A DNA stretch of 64,000 nt from Aquibium microcysteis. GTDB lineage: Bacteria; Pseudomonadota; Alphaproteobacteria; Rhizobiales; Rhizobiaceae. Positions within the stretch are counted from its first letter, which is position 1, and every line of letters begins with the position of its first letter. The translations under genes were made by a program, and so were the position numbers. The stretch is from contig NZ_CP061080.1 in the NCBI RefSeq assembly GCF_014495845.1, forward strand, positions 4,144,001 to 4,208,000, in the 5' to 3' direction. This document shows positions 37,393 to 47,772 of this stretch, in pieces. Under the pieces are notes generated by a model. It had not been told where the DNA came from, searched no databases, and saw nothing but the letters and a program-made list of their open reading frames with translations.

Positions 37393-37415
37393 TCGGTAGT
37401 AATAATTACCACCGA
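37393..37415. promoter_or_regulatory. parDE operator palindrome
   Basis: The sequence has the form TCGGTnGTAATnATTACnACCGA, symmetric about position 37404 with perfect half-sites apart from the spacers. It is AT-rich in the middle, unlike its surroundings, and lies just before parD, which is where ParD dimers usually bind. Confidence 0.7.
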
Positions 37416-37546
37416 GCGACATGTCCGGCAACCCGTCGGTAGGTGGCCTGTCGAGACCCCATGGGCAAGGCAGATGGCGTAGCTCGGCGACTTCGGGGCC
37501 ACCGGAGGATGGCAGGCGCTTCCGTCCGTGTGCGAATCGATTCAGG

Positions 37547-38230
37547 CTACTTCCGGATCAGATCCGGCCGCCGCTCCGCCGTCAGCCGTTCCGCATGCTC
37601 GCGCCGCCAGGCCGCGATCTTCGCGTGGTTGCCCGACATCAGCACCTCGGGAATCGCGCGCCCCTCCCATTCCGGTGGACGCGTGTAATGCGGGTGCTCG
37701 AGCAGCCCGTTCTCGAAGCTCTCCTCGCCGCCGGACGCCTCGTTGCCCATGACGCCGGGCAGGAGCCGCACCACCGCGTCGAGCAGCACCAGCGCCGCCG
37801 GCTCGCCGCCCGACAGGACGTAGTCGCCGATCGACACCTCCTCCAGTCCGCGACCCTCGATCACCCGCTGGTCGACGCCCTCGAAGCGCCCGCAGACGAT
37901 CACCGCGCCCGGACCGGCGGCGAGGTCGCGCACCTTCGCCTGCGTCAGCGGTTTTCCGCGCGGGCTCATCAGGAGGCGCGGCCGCGGATCGTCGGCGGGC
38001 GCGGCATGGTCGATGGCTGCCCCCAGCACGTCGGCGCGCAGCACCATGCCCGCCCCGCCGCCGGCCGGCGTGTCGTCCACCGCGCGATGCCGGCCGAGCC
38101 CGAAGTCGCGGATCTGCACCGTGTCCAGCGCCCAGTCACCGCGCTCCAGCGCCCGGCCCGCGAGCGACAGGCCGAGCGCGCCCGGAAACATCTCCGGATA
38201 GAGCGTCAGAACGGTGGCGCGGAACGTCAT
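37547..38230 (-). CDS. trmD: tRNA (guanine-37-N1)-methyltransferase
   Basis: TrmD methylates G37 of tRNAs to prevent frameshifting. The 227-residue protein has [44 protein letters not shown], the knot motif [16 protein letters not shown] and [30 protein letters not shown]. Its ATG overlaps the rimM stop by four bases. In most relatives rplS would be next, but here parDE follows. Confidence 0.96.
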   Translation of the reverse strand: MTFRATVLTLYPEMFPGALGLSLAGRALERGDWALDTVQIRDFGLGRHRAVDDTPAGGGAGMVLRADVLGAAIDHAAPADDPRPRLLMSPRGKPLTQAKVRDLAAGPGAVIVCGRFEGVDQRVIEGRGLEEVSIGDYVLSGGEPAALVLLDAVVRLLPGVMGNEASGGEESFENGLLEHPHYTRPPEWEGRAIPEVLMSGNHAKIAAWRREHAERLTAERRPDLIRK

Positions 38231-38832
38231 CGGCCGCCTCCGGAGGGCTTCGGCCCGCGCGGCCGGTCGGTCCCGCGCGGCGGCCGCCCGTCCTGCGGCG
38301 CGTCGTCGTCCTCGTCCTCCACCAGCCCGGCGGCCACCCGGTCGACCGTCATGATGCGCGCCGCGACGTCGATCGCCGGCACCGCCGCCTTCGTGAACGG
38401 CACCAGCACCGAACGCGCGCCGGCGAGCGCCACCTCCACGATATCGCCGCCGCCATAGTCGTGCATGGTCCTGACGGTACCGAGCCGCACGCCCTCGGTG
38501 TCCACCACCGCGAGCCCGACCAGATCGGCATGGTAGAACTCCTCCTCGTCGGCCACCGGCGGCAACGCGGCGCGGTCGACGAAGAGCTCCGTGCCGGCCA
38601 GCGCCTCGGCGGCGTTGCGGTCCTTCACGCCTTCGAAGCGGACGACGACCACTTCCTTCTGCGGCCGCAGGCTCTGCACCTTGAAGGCACGACCGTCGGC
38701 GGAAAAGAGCGGGCCATAGTCGCCGAGCGCTTCCGGATCGCCGGTGAAGGACTTGACCCGCACCTCGCCCTTGATGCCGTGCGCGGCGCCGATCACCGCC
38801 ATCAGGACCGGATTTTCCAGTTTCGTCGTCAC
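38227..38832 (-). CDS. rimM: Ribosome maturation factor RimM
   Basis: RimM assists 30S head assembly. The N-terminal RimM barrel is [28 protein letters not shown], and the PRC-barrel half is [38 protein letters not shown] followed by [22 protein letters not shown] disordered Asp- and Arg/Pro-rich tail of about 35 residues follows. GTG 38832 gives 201 residues and a normal N-terminus; an in-frame ATG at 38928 would add 32 unconserved residues. Confidence 0.9.
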   Translation of the reverse strand: MTTKLENPVLMAVIGAAHGIKGEVRVKSFTGDPEALGDYGPLFSADGRAFKVQSLRPQKEVVVVRFEGVKDRNAAEALAGTELFVDRAALPPVADEEEFYHADLVGLAVVDTEGVRLGTVRTMHDYGGGDIVEVALAGARSVLVPFTKAAVPAIDVAARIMTVDRVAAGLVEDEDDDAPQDGRPPRGTDRPRGPKPSGGGR

Positions 38833-38976
38833 GTCGTTGCGTCCCGCTTGGAGATCGAGGGGCAGGAAATCCGCCGTCGCACGCTCTTGCGGCATCGGCG
38901 GCGTCTTTGCAATTGCCGCATTCACCATGCGCTAAGGGCCGGCGGGCCATGATGGCGTGCAAGAACCGGAGCCGAC

Positions 38977-39912
<936 letters not shown>

Positions 39913-39980
39913 TCCGCGATGCCGTGAAATCGCCGTCCCGGCTTAACGGTTTCGCCGTCTTCTCGCGCTATGGCTGCAGC

Positions 39981-41039
39981 ATGACACGACGCCTCTTCGT
40001 CCATCGCGGTTTCTCGGATCTCGCCCTGCGCCTGCTCGCAGCGGTCAACGTGCTGTTTGCGCTCGGCTTCCTCGCCACGCTGCTGCTCGTCGCCCAGGCG
40101 CGCGCCGAAGTCGCCACCTGCGCCGGACGCGATCTTCTCGCGCAGATCGAAACCGGGGAGCCCGCCACCTACACGAGACTGCAGTCGGAAGCGGCGGCGG
40201 TTCCCAATGGCAGAGGTCTCCTGTGGAAGGTGGAGAAACCAGGCGTCGAGCCGTCCTGGCTGTTCGGCACAATGCACCTGACCGATCCGCGGGTGACCGA
40301 CCTCACCCAAGCGGCCCGCGCCGCCTACGAGAGCGCCCGGACCGTCGTCATCGAGACCACCGACATCCTCGACCAGTCGAAGATGATGGCTGCGATGATC
40401 GAGCGACCCGACCTGATGATGTACACCGACGGGACGACGCTCACCTCCGGCCTGCCGCCGGAAAAGGCGAAGATCATCGACGACGCCCTGTCGGCCCGCG
40501 GCATCCCGCCCGCGAGCGTGGCCCGGATGAAGCCCTGGATGCTTGCCGCGACGCTGTCGATCCCGGCTTGCGAGACCGCGCGCAAGGCGGCGGGATTGCC
40601 GATCCTCGACGTCAAGCTCGCCGAAGACGCGAAGGCCGACGGAAAGCCGGTCGAAGGTCTCGAGACCATGATCGGCCAGCTCGACGCGATGGCTTCCCTG
40701 CCGCTCTCCATGCACGTCGACGGCCTCATCGCGACGCTCGAACTCGGCGACCGTATCCAGGACGTCTTCGAGACCATGGTCGTTCTCTACGAACGCGAGG
40801 ATGTGGGCATGATCTGGCCGCTCTTCCGCACCGTCCTGCCTGACGGCGATGCGGCGGCCTACGAGGCGTTCGAAACCGTGATGATCGACGCGCGCAACGC
40901 CACCATGCGCGACAACGCTATCCCGTTCCTCGACGCGGGCGGCGCCTTCATCGCGGTCGGCGCCCTGCACCTTCCCGGCGACGGCGGCCTCATCGAGAGG
41001 CTGCGCGCAGCCGGCTATTCCGTCACCCCGGCCGGCTGA
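39981..41039 (+). CDS. TraB/GumN family protein
   Basis: The 352-residue protein has an N-terminal hydrophobic segment (LALRLLAAVNVLFALGFLATLLLV) that is a signal or anchor. The TraB/GumN motifs are LFGTMHLTDPRV and, near the end, AVGALHLPGDGGLIERLRAAGY. These paired GxxH motifs belong to a putative metal-dependent peptidase fold. The role in this organism is unknown. It follows xerC by 68 bp. Confidence 0.85.
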   Translation: MTRRLFVHRGFSDLALRLLAAVNVLFALGFLATLLLVAQARAEVATCAGRDLLAQIETGEPATYTRLQSEAAAVPNGRGLLWKVEKPGVEPSWLFGTMHLTDPRVTDLTQAARAAYESARTVVIETTDILDQSKMMAAMIERPDLMMYTDGTTLTSGLPPEKAKIIDDALSARGIPPASVARMKPWMLAATLSIPACETARKAAGLPILDVKLAEDAKADGKPVEGLETMIGQLDAMASLPLSMHVDGLIATLELGDRIQDVFETMVVLYEREDVGMIWPLFRTVLPDGDAAAYEAFETVMIDARNATMRDNAIPFLDAGGAFIAVGALHLPGDGGLIERLRAAGYSVTPAG

Positions 41040-41152
41040 GCGGACCTTCCGGCGTCTGTAACGTTTTCGACGTCGGTTGTATCGCTTCGTGATGCAACTG
41101 CATCCTCCCGCGGCCGTTCTCCTGTCGAAACGGAATCACAGGAGGATGTGCA

Positions 41153-41608
41153 ATGGCTTATCCCGGCAATCGAGATCCCCGCGACCCGCGCAATCCCGAG
41201 ACGCGTCACGCGGACCGGCTGGTCGATCCGGTCGTTCCCGGTGCGATCGACCGCGACTACGACGATCCGCTGGCCTATGAGGATCCGGCGATCCGCGACA
41301 ATCCGGCCTATGTGCAGCCACGCGACTACCCCCGCCCCTCCGCGGCTCCCCGCGGTCTGGCGGGCGCCACTCTCGCGGTCGCGATCGTGCTTCTCGCCGT
41401 CATCGCCTTCAGTTTCATGGGCGGTGCCGACACCAACGAGACGGCGGTCAACACGCCCGAGGTGACGCAGCCGCTGGGCACCGACGACGCTCCGACGGCC
41501 TCGATCACGCCCGACGAGCCGGCCGCAGCCGCGCCTGCCGATGGCGGCGAGACGCTGCCCCCGATCAGCCCGGCCGATCCGGCACAGCCGGTTCAGCCCG
41601 CGCAGTAA
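41153..41608 (+). CDS. Single-pass membrane protein of unknown function
   Basis: I do not recognise this 151-residue protein. The first 70 residues are polar, rich in Arg, Asp, Pro and Tyr (NRDPRDPRNPETRHADRL). One membrane helix follows (LAGATLAVAIVLLAVIAFSF, about 76-95). The remaining 55 residues are disordered and Pro/Ala/Thr/Asp-rich. AGGAGG sits seven bases before the ATG and a strong terminator follows, so it is a real expressed gene. Confidence 0.75.
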   Translation: MAYPGNRDPRDPRNPETRHADRLVDPVVPGAIDRDYDDPLAYEDPAIRDNPAYVQPRDYPRPSAAPRGLAGATLAVAIVLLAVIAFSFMGGADTNETAVNTPEVTQPLGTDDAPTASITPDEPAAAAPADGGETLPPISPADPAQPVQPAQ

Positions 41609-41623
41609 TCGATCCGCAACCTG

Positions 41624-41658
41624 AAAAAAGGCCCCGGTGCGACCGCACCGGGGCCTTT
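41624..41658. terminator. Bidirectional terminator between the membrane protein and lpdA
   Basis: The 11-bp stem GGCCCCGGTGC / GCACCGGGGCC with loop GACC has six A residues on the left and three T residues on the right. It can end minus-strand transcripts (lpdA, strong T-run) and, less well, plus-strand ones. Confidence 0.85.
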
Positions 41659-41684
41659 CGAATGTCGATCTTGCCTCGGATCCC

Positions 41685-43091
41685 TCAGATGTGGATCGGC
41701 TTGAAGAAGGTGGCGAGTGCCGCCTCCTTGACCGTTTCCGACATCGTCGGATGGGCATGGCAGGTGCGCGCGAGGTCTTCCGACGAGCCGCCGAACTCCA
41801 TCAGCACCGCCGCCTCGTGGATCAGTTCTCCAGCGCCGTGGCCGAGGATGTGGACGCCGAGCACCCGGTCGGTCGTCTTGTCGGCGAGGATCTTCACGAA
41901 GCCTTCCGTCTTCAGCATCGCCCGAGCGCGGCCGTTGGCGGAGAAGGGGAACTTGCCGGCCTTGTACTCGATGCCGGCCTTCTTCAGCTCTTCCTCGGTC
42001 TTGCCGACGGAGGCGATCTCGGGGCTGGTGTAGACCACGCCCGGGATGACGTCGTGGTTCACGTGGCCGGCCTGCCCGGCGATGATCTCGGCCACCGCGA
42101 CACCCTCGTCCTCCGCCTTGTGCGCCAGCATCGGCCCCACGATCACGTCGCCGATGGCATAGACGCCGTCGAGCGTGGTCCTGAAGTGACCGTCGGTCTT
42201 CACCCGGCCGCGCTCGTCGAGCGCGATTCCGGCCTCTTCGCAGCCGAGGCCCGCGGTGAACGGCTTGCGGCCCGTGGCCACCAGCACGACGTCGGCCTCG
42301 ATCGCCTGCGCCTCGCCGCCCTTCACGGGCTCGAAGGTCACCGTCGCGCCCGCCTCACCCTTCTCGACGCCGGTAACCTTGGCACCCAGCTTGAAATCGA
42401 TGCCCTGCTTGCCGAGGATGCGCTGGAACTGCTTGGCCACCTCGCCGTCCATGCCGCCGAGGATCGTGTCGAGATACTCGACCACCGTCACCCTGGCCCC
42501 GAGCCGCGCCCAGACCGAGCCGAGCTCCAGCCCGATCACGCCGCCGCCGACGACGACGAGATGACCCGGCACCCTGTCGAGCTCCAGCGCACCGGTGGAC
42601 GACACGATCACCTTCTCGTCCATCTCCAGGCTGACGCCCGGGATGCCGGCGACGTCGGAACCGGTGGCGATGACGATGTTCTTCGTCTCGATTTCCGAAA
42701 CGCTGCCGTCCTCGGCCGTCACGGCCACCTTTCCCGCGCCGAGGATGCGGCCGGTGCCGCGGATGCCGTCGATCCTGTTCTTCTTGAACAGGAAGTCGAG
42801 CCCCTTGGTGTTCTGGTCGACCGTGTTCTGCCGGTGCGCCATCATCTTCGGCAGGTCGAGCACGGGCTTGCCGGTCGTGAAGCCGAGGTCGTCGAAGCCG
42901 TGGCTGGCCTCGGCATAGAGTTCGGTCGCGTGCAGCAGGGCCTTCGAGGGAATGCAGCCGACGTTCACGCAGGTGCCACCGAAGGTCGGCCGCTTCTCCA
43001 CCACCGCCGTCTTCAGTCCGAGCTGCGCGGCCTTGATGGCGCAGACGTAGCCGCCCGGCCCGCCTCCGATGACGACCACATCATATGCCAT
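41685..43091 (-). CDS. lpdA: Dihydrolipoyl dehydrogenase (E3)
   Basis: E3 reoxidises lipoamide in 2-oxo-acid dehydrogenase complexes. The 468-residue protein has FAD motif [22 protein letters not shown], the redox disulfide Cys41/Cys46 ([13 protein letters not shown]), the NAD motif [21 protein letters not shown], and the active-site HAHPTMSE near the end. No E1 or E2 genes adjoin, so which complex it serves cannot be told; the 2-oxoglutarate complex is commonest for such copies. Confidence 0.95.
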   Translation of the reverse strand: MAYDVVVIGGGPGGYVCAIKAAQLGLKTAVVEKRPTFGGTCVNVGCIPSKALLHATELYAEASHGFDDLGFTTGKPVLDLPKMMAHRQNTVDQNTKGLDFLFKKNRIDGIRGTGRILGAGKVAVTAEDGSVSEIETKNIVIATGSDVAGIPGVSLEMDEKVIVSSTGALELDRVPGHLVVVGGGVIGLELGSVWARLGARVTVVEYLDTILGGMDGEVAKQFQRILGKQGIDFKLGAKVTGVEKGEAGATVTFEPVKGGEAQAIEADVVLVATGRKPFTAGLGCEEAGIALDERGRVKTDGHFRTTLDGVYAIGDVIVGPMLAHKAEDEGVAVAEIIAGQAGHVNHDVIPGVVYTSPEIASVGKTEEELKKAGIEYKAGKFPFSANGRARAMLKTEGFVKILADKTTDRVLGVHILGHGAGELIHEAAVLMEFGGSSEDLARTCHAHPTMSETVKEAALATFFKPIHI

Positions 43092-43115
43092 GAGAAAACC
43101 CTTTCGTTCGCGCGT

Positions 43116-43871
43116 TCAGCGTCCGCCGCCGACATCCAGAATTGCGCCCGTCGTATAGGACGCTTCGCGTGACAAAAGCCAGAGTATGGGCCATGCAATC
43201 TCGTCGGGACTGCCTTCGCGCTTCATCGGGACGAAGCCCTTCATGCGCTCGATGCGGTCCGGCTGACCGCCCGATGCATGGATGTCGGTGGCGATGATTC
43301 CGGGACGCACGGCGTTGACTCGGATCCCTTCCTCCGCGAGTTCGCGCGCCAGTCCGATGGTGAAGGTGTCCACCGCGCCCTTCGAGGTGGCGTAGTCGAC
43401 ATATTCGGAGGGACTGCCGAGCGACGCAGCCACCGACGACAGGTTGACGATCGCCCCGCCGGAGCCGCCGTGGCGCGTCGACATCCGCTTCACCGCCTCG
43501 CGGGCGCAGAGCATCGTGCCGATCACGTTGACGCGCATCATGCGCTCCAGCCGGGCGAAATCCATCTCGTCCAGCCGCGCCCGCGGCGCCACGATGCCGG
43601 CGCTGTTGACCAGCCCATGCAACCGGCCGAAGCGGCCGTCCACCGTCTCGAACAGGGCCAGCACGTCGTCCTCCGATCCGACGTCGCCGCGCACGGCGAA
43701 GGCCTCGCCGCCGCCGGCCTCGATCTCGCCCACCAGCGCGTCTGCCGCTTGCCCGTCCCGCGCGTAGTTGACCGCCACCCGCCAGCCGCGCCGCGCCGCA
43801 TGGCGTGCCACGGCCGCACCGATGCCGCGCCCGCCGCCGGTGATCAGGAGGTTCTGCTTGTCCACCGTCAT
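43116..43871 (-). CDS. Short-chain dehydrogenase/reductase
   Basis: The 251-residue protein is a classical SDR. The cofactor motif is LLITGGGRGIGAAVARHA, the NSAG motif is GLVNSAGIVAPRA, and the catalytic Tyr-x3-Lys is EYVDYATSKGAVDTF with Ser in VNLSSVAAS. It ends TTGAILDVGGGR. An Arg after the first strand (NYARDG) favours NADPH. Its substrate is unknown. Its ATG overlaps the upstream gene's stop by four bases. Confidence 0.9.
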   Translation of the reverse strand: MTVDKQNLLITGGGRGIGAAVARHAARRGWRVAVNYARDGQAADALVGEIEAGGGEAFAVRGDVGSEDDVLALFETVDGRFGRLHGLVNSAGIVAPRARLDEMDFARLERMMRVNVIGTMLCAREAVKRMSTRHGGSGGAIVNLSSVAASLGSPSEYVDYATSKGAVDTFTIGLARELAEEGIRVNAVRPGIIATDIHASGGQPDRIERMKGFVPMKREGSPDEIAWPILWLLSREASYTTGAILDVGGGR

Positions 43872-44359
43872 TCCTGGCACCCGCTGATCTCGAAGACGTC
43901 CCACGGGACGATGCTGATCCCCTTTGCCCCGTAGAGCGCGGAGTGGCGCACCGAGGGGCCGAAATCGGGCAGCAGCAGTCTCTCGGCCGCCGGCCCCTCC
44001 CGCGGCAGCAGACCCACCTGGCCCGCTGCGTCGACGGTGTAGATGACGCCCTGCCACACGGTGCAGGCCGCGAGTTCCTCGCCCGTCACGTCGCCCTCGG
44101 GGCAGTCGCGCATGACGATTCCCGTCGGCCGCGGCACGCCTTCCGTCCACAGCACGACGCCGTCGGCAACCACGTCGTTCTGGGAGAACACCACCCGGAA
44201 CGCGTTGGTGTGGACGGCCGCGTCCGGTTCCGTGGGGCGGAATTCGATCGAGGCGGCCCGCTCCCGGTCGGTATAGACCGCGAGTTCCTGTGGACAGGCA
44301 GCCAGCACCGGCCCTGCCAGCGCGGGAAGAAGGGCACAGACGGCAGCGACGGCCCGCAT
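43868..44359 (-). CDS. Exported protein of unknown function
   Basis: I do not recognise this protein. From ATG 44359 it has 163 residues with a signal peptide (MRAVAAVCALLPALAGPVLA) and a mature part of mixed strands with four Cys (ACPQELA, RDCPEG, AACTVW, SGCQE). Near the end is SALYGAKGISIVPWDVFEISGC. The start is uncertain: in-frame ATGs at 44431 and further upstream would add an Arg-rich leader. It is translationally coupled to the SDR. Confidence 0.6.
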   Translation of the reverse strand: MRAVAAVCALLPALAGPVLAACPQELAVYTDRERAASIEFRPTEPDAAVHTNAFRVVFSQNDVVADGVVLWTEGVPRPTGIVMRDCPEGDVTGEELAACTVWQGVIYTVDAAGQVGLLPREGPAAERLLLPDFGPSVRHSALYGAKGISIVPWDVFEISGCQE

Positions 44360-44552
44360 GGCGCGGCGGGAACGCCCCGATGGCTCTCCCGCGGCGCGGC
44401 CGGAACGATCGGTGCGGGACGTTTCGGGCATTCGGTGGTCGGTCCGGGGTCTTGCGTGCATCGCCGACTTTGCCGCCTGCGGCAGGCCCTGTCCACCCGC
44501 ACGGCCTTTGGTCTGCCGCCGGCTCGCCGCGCGCGCCCGCGAAAGCGGGGCT

Positions 44553-45713
44553 CTAGAAGCCGGGCGACGCCGCGGTCGCGAGAACGTTGCGCGCATCCAT
44601 CTCGATGCGGACGACGAGGCCGTCGGGTGCGAAGGTCAGATTCGCATCGCCGCCGAAACTTCCCGCCATGCGGCGGATCAGATCGCTGCCGAAGCCCTGG
44701 CTCGACGGCGACACGACCGGTGGCCCGTCCTGTTCGCGCCAGACGAGCTCGATCATCTTCGGCGGCGGCGCATCGCGCTCCCCGCCCGCCGCCTCCATCG
44801 GGCGCCACGAGATGTGGATGCGGCCGGCGTCACCCGAAAGCGCGCCGTATTTCAGTGCGTTGGTGGCCAGTTCGTGCAGGATCAGGCTGAGCGGCACGAT
44901 CGACGCGTCGTTCAGCTCCAGGTCGGGGCCGGACAGGACCAGCCTCTCGCCTTCGGTGACGCCCAGCGGAGCGGTCGCCGCCTGCATCACCGCGCGCATG
45001 TCGGCGCTGCCGCCATGCGACGATCCGCGCAGCAGCGAGACCGAACTCCCCATCGCCTGGATCCGCTGCCGGATCTGCGCCCCGAGTTGCTGCGGCGTCG
45101 CCGCATGACGCTGCGACAGCGCCACGAGGCCGCTGATCGTCGACAACAGGTTCTTCAGCCGGTGATCCACCTCGGTGGAGACGAGCTGCTGCATGCGAAG
45201 ATGACGGGTCAGTTCCTCGTGCGCGCGCACCTGCGCGGCATAGGCGGCGAGCAGAAGCTGCAGCAGGCCGAGATCGATGCCGATGACGACGAAGTAGAAG
45301 CAGAGCGCGGTGATCGACTGCGACGTCAGCGCGAAGCTCTCGGCCGGCAGGATGAACCAGTACCAGGCGACCAGCGCCGAGATCGCCGTGTTCATCAGCG
45401 CCGGATAGATGCCGAAGAAGAAGCCGGTGAGCACCACGGCGGGAAAGAAGGTCAGGTAGGGGAAGCCGGGCGGCAGATAGGGATCGACTGCGAATCGCGC
45501 GACGATCGCCGCGAGGACGATCGCCAGCGAGCCGGCATAGGCCACCACCCGGTCCCGGGGGGTCGCGCGCTCGACGGTGGCGCGGAATGCCGGGAGATGC
45601 GACAGCAGCGACGGAAGCCGGTCGGTCGGCGACACGGACGCGTCTCCCGCCGGCTGCGGGTTTGCGGACCCGCGTTTCATATTGTCGACCGGTGCCACCA
45701 TGAAGACCGACAT
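44553..45713 (-). CDS. HWE-family sensor histidine kinase with DUF4118 membrane domain
   Basis: The 386-residue protein has a four-helix DUF4118-type membrane region (about 57-160) and an HWE kinase core. Phospho-acceptor His184 is in TEVDHRLKNLLSTI, the N box is LILHELATNALKYGAL, and the family-defining Trp-x-Glu is in ELVWREQDGPP. There is no recognisable periplasmic sensor domain. No response regulator lies next to it. HWE kinases are abundant in rhizobia and often feed the general stress response. Confidence 0.88.
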   Translation of the reverse strand: MSVFMVAPVDNMKRGSANPQPAGDASVSPTDRLPSLLSHLPAFRATVERATPRDRVVAYAGSLAIVLAAIVARFAVDPYLPPGFPYLTFFPAVVLTGFFFGIYPALMNTAISALVAWYWFILPAESFALTSQSITALCFYFVVIGIDLGLLQLLLAAYAAQVRAHEELTRHLRMQQLVSTEVDHRLKNLLSTISGLVALSQRHAATPQQLGAQIRQRIQAMGSSVSLLRGSSHGGSADMRAVMQAATAPLGVTEGERLVLSGPDLELNDASIVPLSLILHELATNALKYGALSGDAGRIHISWRPMEAAGGERDAPPPKMIELVWREQDGPPVVSPSSQGFGSDLIRRMAGSFGGDANLTFAPDGLVVRIEMDARNVLATAASPGF

Positions 45714-45861
45714 GTCCCTTGTGCGGCGCTAGAACCTTCCCCTAGCGCCTCGGACCGGGCTTTGCAGCAAGTTTTTCGATGCTTGCGCCTCCGAAAGATG
45801 GATGACGGCGCCGAGGCGGGCTGCTCGCCGGAGCCGTCTCCGTCATGCCCGTCCGGTCGCG

Positions 45862-46662
45862 TCAACCCGCCGCGCGTGCTACCGACTGCGGCAGGAGATA
45901 GGGCATGCCGCTCGGCGGCAGAGCGTTCACCCTGAGGTCGCACTCGAAGACCCGCGCGATCAGGTCGTCGCGCAGCACGTCGGTCGGCGTGCCGGCCGCC
46001 GCGATCCGGCCCCGGTGCATGACGTAGATGCGGTCGGAATACATCGCCGCGAGATTGAGGTCGTGCAGGACGGCGATCACCCCGCCGCCCCGGCGGGCGA
46101 AGTCGCGCGCGATGCTCATGATCACGAGCTGGTGCTTGATGTCGAGGCTGGAGACCGGCTCGTCGAGGATCAGATAGCGCGGCGCGCCGTCCAGCACCGG
46201 CGCCCAGACCTGGCAGAGCACCCGCGCCAGCTGGACGCGCTGCTGCTCGCCGCCGGACAGCTCCTGGTAGAGCCGTCCGGCGAAGCCTTCGAGATCCACC
46301 CTGGCCAGCGCCCGCTCGGGCAACCGCGCGTCCTCGCCCGGCAGCACGCCGGACCGGCCGGCCGTGAGGCCGAGCTTCACCACTTCGCGGACGGTGAAGG
46401 GAAAGGCCAGCGTCGCAGCCTGCGGCAGCACCGCCCGCATGCCGGCGAGCTGCCATGGCTTCGCGCGCTTGATGTCGTGCCCGCCGATGCGGATCTCGCC
46501 CTCATGGTCGAGATCGCCCGACAGCGCGCGCAGGAAGGTCGTCTTGCCCGAGCCGTTCGGGCCGACGATCGACACGAACGCGCCCGGCACCGCCTCGAAG
46601 TCGGCTCCGGTCACGATCCGCTTCGGTCCGATGTGGACGGAGACGTTCCTTGCTTCGATCAC
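45862..46662 (-). CDS. hmuV: Haem ABC transporter ATP-binding protein
   Basis: HmuV powers haem import through HmuU. From GTG 46662 it has 266 residues: Walker A SIVGPNGSGKTTFLRAL, the Q-loop AVLPQAATLAFPF typical of HmuV, the signature QELSGGEQQRVQLARVL, Walker B YLILDEPVSSLD and switch AVLHDLNLAAMYSD. GGAG lies eight bases before the GTG. It is the last gene of the hemP-hmuSTUV operon. Confidence 0.94.
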   Translation of the reverse strand: MIEARNVSVHIGPKRIVTGADFEAVPGAFVSIVGPNGSGKTTFLRALSGDLDHEGEIRIGGHDIKRAKPWQLAGMRAVLPQAATLAFPFTVREVVKLGLTAGRSGVLPGEDARLPERALARVDLEGFAGRLYQELSGGEQQRVQLARVLCQVWAPVLDGAPRYLILDEPVSSLDIKHQLVIMSIARDFARRGGGVIAVLHDLNLAAMYSDRIYVMHRGRIAAAGTPTDVLRDDLIARVFECDLRVNALPPSGMPYLLPQSVARAAG

Positions 46663-46678
46663 GGCCGGTCTCCGGGCA

Positions 46679-47767
46679 TCACAGGTCGAGGAGTCCGCGC
46701 CGACGCAGCAGGATCCACAGAAAGAAGGGCGCGCCGACGGCGGCGGTGACGATGCCGATCGGCAGTTCGGCCGGCGCCACGATGGTGCGGCTGACGGCAT
46801 CGGCGACCAGCAGCAGGCACGCGCCGAGCAGCGCCGATGCCGGCAGCAGGTAGCGGTGGTCCGGGCCTATCACGAGCCGCAGCAGATGCGGAACGACGAT
46901 GCCGACGAAGCCGATGCCGCCCGACACGGCGACCGAGGCGCCGACGGCCGCGGCGACCATCACGATCGCCACGTTCTTCAGCCGCTGGACGGGAACGCCG
47001 AGGTGGTAGGCCGTCGTCTCGCCGAGGCTGAGCCCGTTCAGTCCGCGCGCCAGGAACGGCGAGGCCACCAGCGCCAGCGCGATGATCGGACCGGCCGCCG
47101 CGATCTTCGTCCAGGTCGCGCCGGCGAGCGAGCCGAGGTTCCAGAAGGTCAGGTCGCGCAGCTGCCGGTCGTCGGCGACATAGACGAGCAGGCCCGATGC
47201 CGCGCCCGCCAGCGCACCGAGCGCGATGCCGGCGAGCAGCATGGTCGCGACCGAGGTCTGGCCGCGCCGCGTGGCGACCCGGTAGAGGATCAGCGTCGTC
47301 GCCAGCCCGCCGAGGAAGGCCGCGAAGGGCAGAGCGTAGATGCCGAAGGCCGTCGTGACCGGTGCCAGGAAACCCGCACCCAGCACGATGATGCCGATCG
47401 CCCCGAGACCGGCGCCGGCCGAGACGCCGACGAGCCCGGGATCCGCGAGCGGATTGCGAAACAGGCCCTGCATGACGGCACCCGAGACGGCAAGCGATGC
47501 GCCGATCAGCATGCCGAGGATCACCCGCGGCAGGCGGATGTCCCAGACGATGATGCGGTCGCGGGCCGGCACGTTCTCGGCGCCGCCGGAAACCATGTCG
47601 AGGACGACGCCGAGCGCCGATGCGTCCGACGCGCCCCAGCCGAGGCTGGCGATTGCGATCGCGACCAGCATTGCAGCGCACAGCAGGATCGCCAGCCGCG
47701 CGCGACCGCTGCGGTCGCCTTCGGGTCGGCGCCGCGCAGCCGGCACGTCGATAGCGTGGTCCGTCAT
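46679..47767 (-). CDS. hmuU: Haem ABC transporter permease
   Basis: HmuU is a FecCD/BtuC-type inner-membrane permease of 362 residues with about ten helices. RLPRVILGMLIGASLAVSGAVMQGLFRNPLADPGLVGVSAGAGLGA is the usual first core block (shown here by its family, residues about 77-122). FVGIVVPHLLRLVIGPDHRYLLPASALLGACLLLVAD gives the C-terminal contact with HmuV. Six bases separate it from hmuT upstream. Confidence 0.93.
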   Translation of the reverse strand: MTDHAIDVPAARRRPEGDRSGRARLAILLCAAMLVAIAIASLGWGASDASALGVVLDMVSGGAENVPARDRIIVWDIRLPRVILGMLIGASLAVSGAVMQGLFRNPLADPGLVGVSAGAGLGAIGIIVLGAGFLAPVTTAFGIYALPFAAFLGGLATTLILYRVATRRGQTSVATMLLAGIALGALAGAASGLLVYVADDRQLRDLTFWNLGSLAGATWTKIAAAGPIIALALVASPFLARGLNGLSLGETTAYHLGVPVQRLKNVAIVMVAAAVGASVAVSGGIGFVGIVVPHLLRLVIGPDHRYLLPASALLGACLLLVADAVSRTIVAPAELPIGIVTAAVGAPFFLWILLRRRGLLDL

Positions 47768-47772
47768 CGCGG

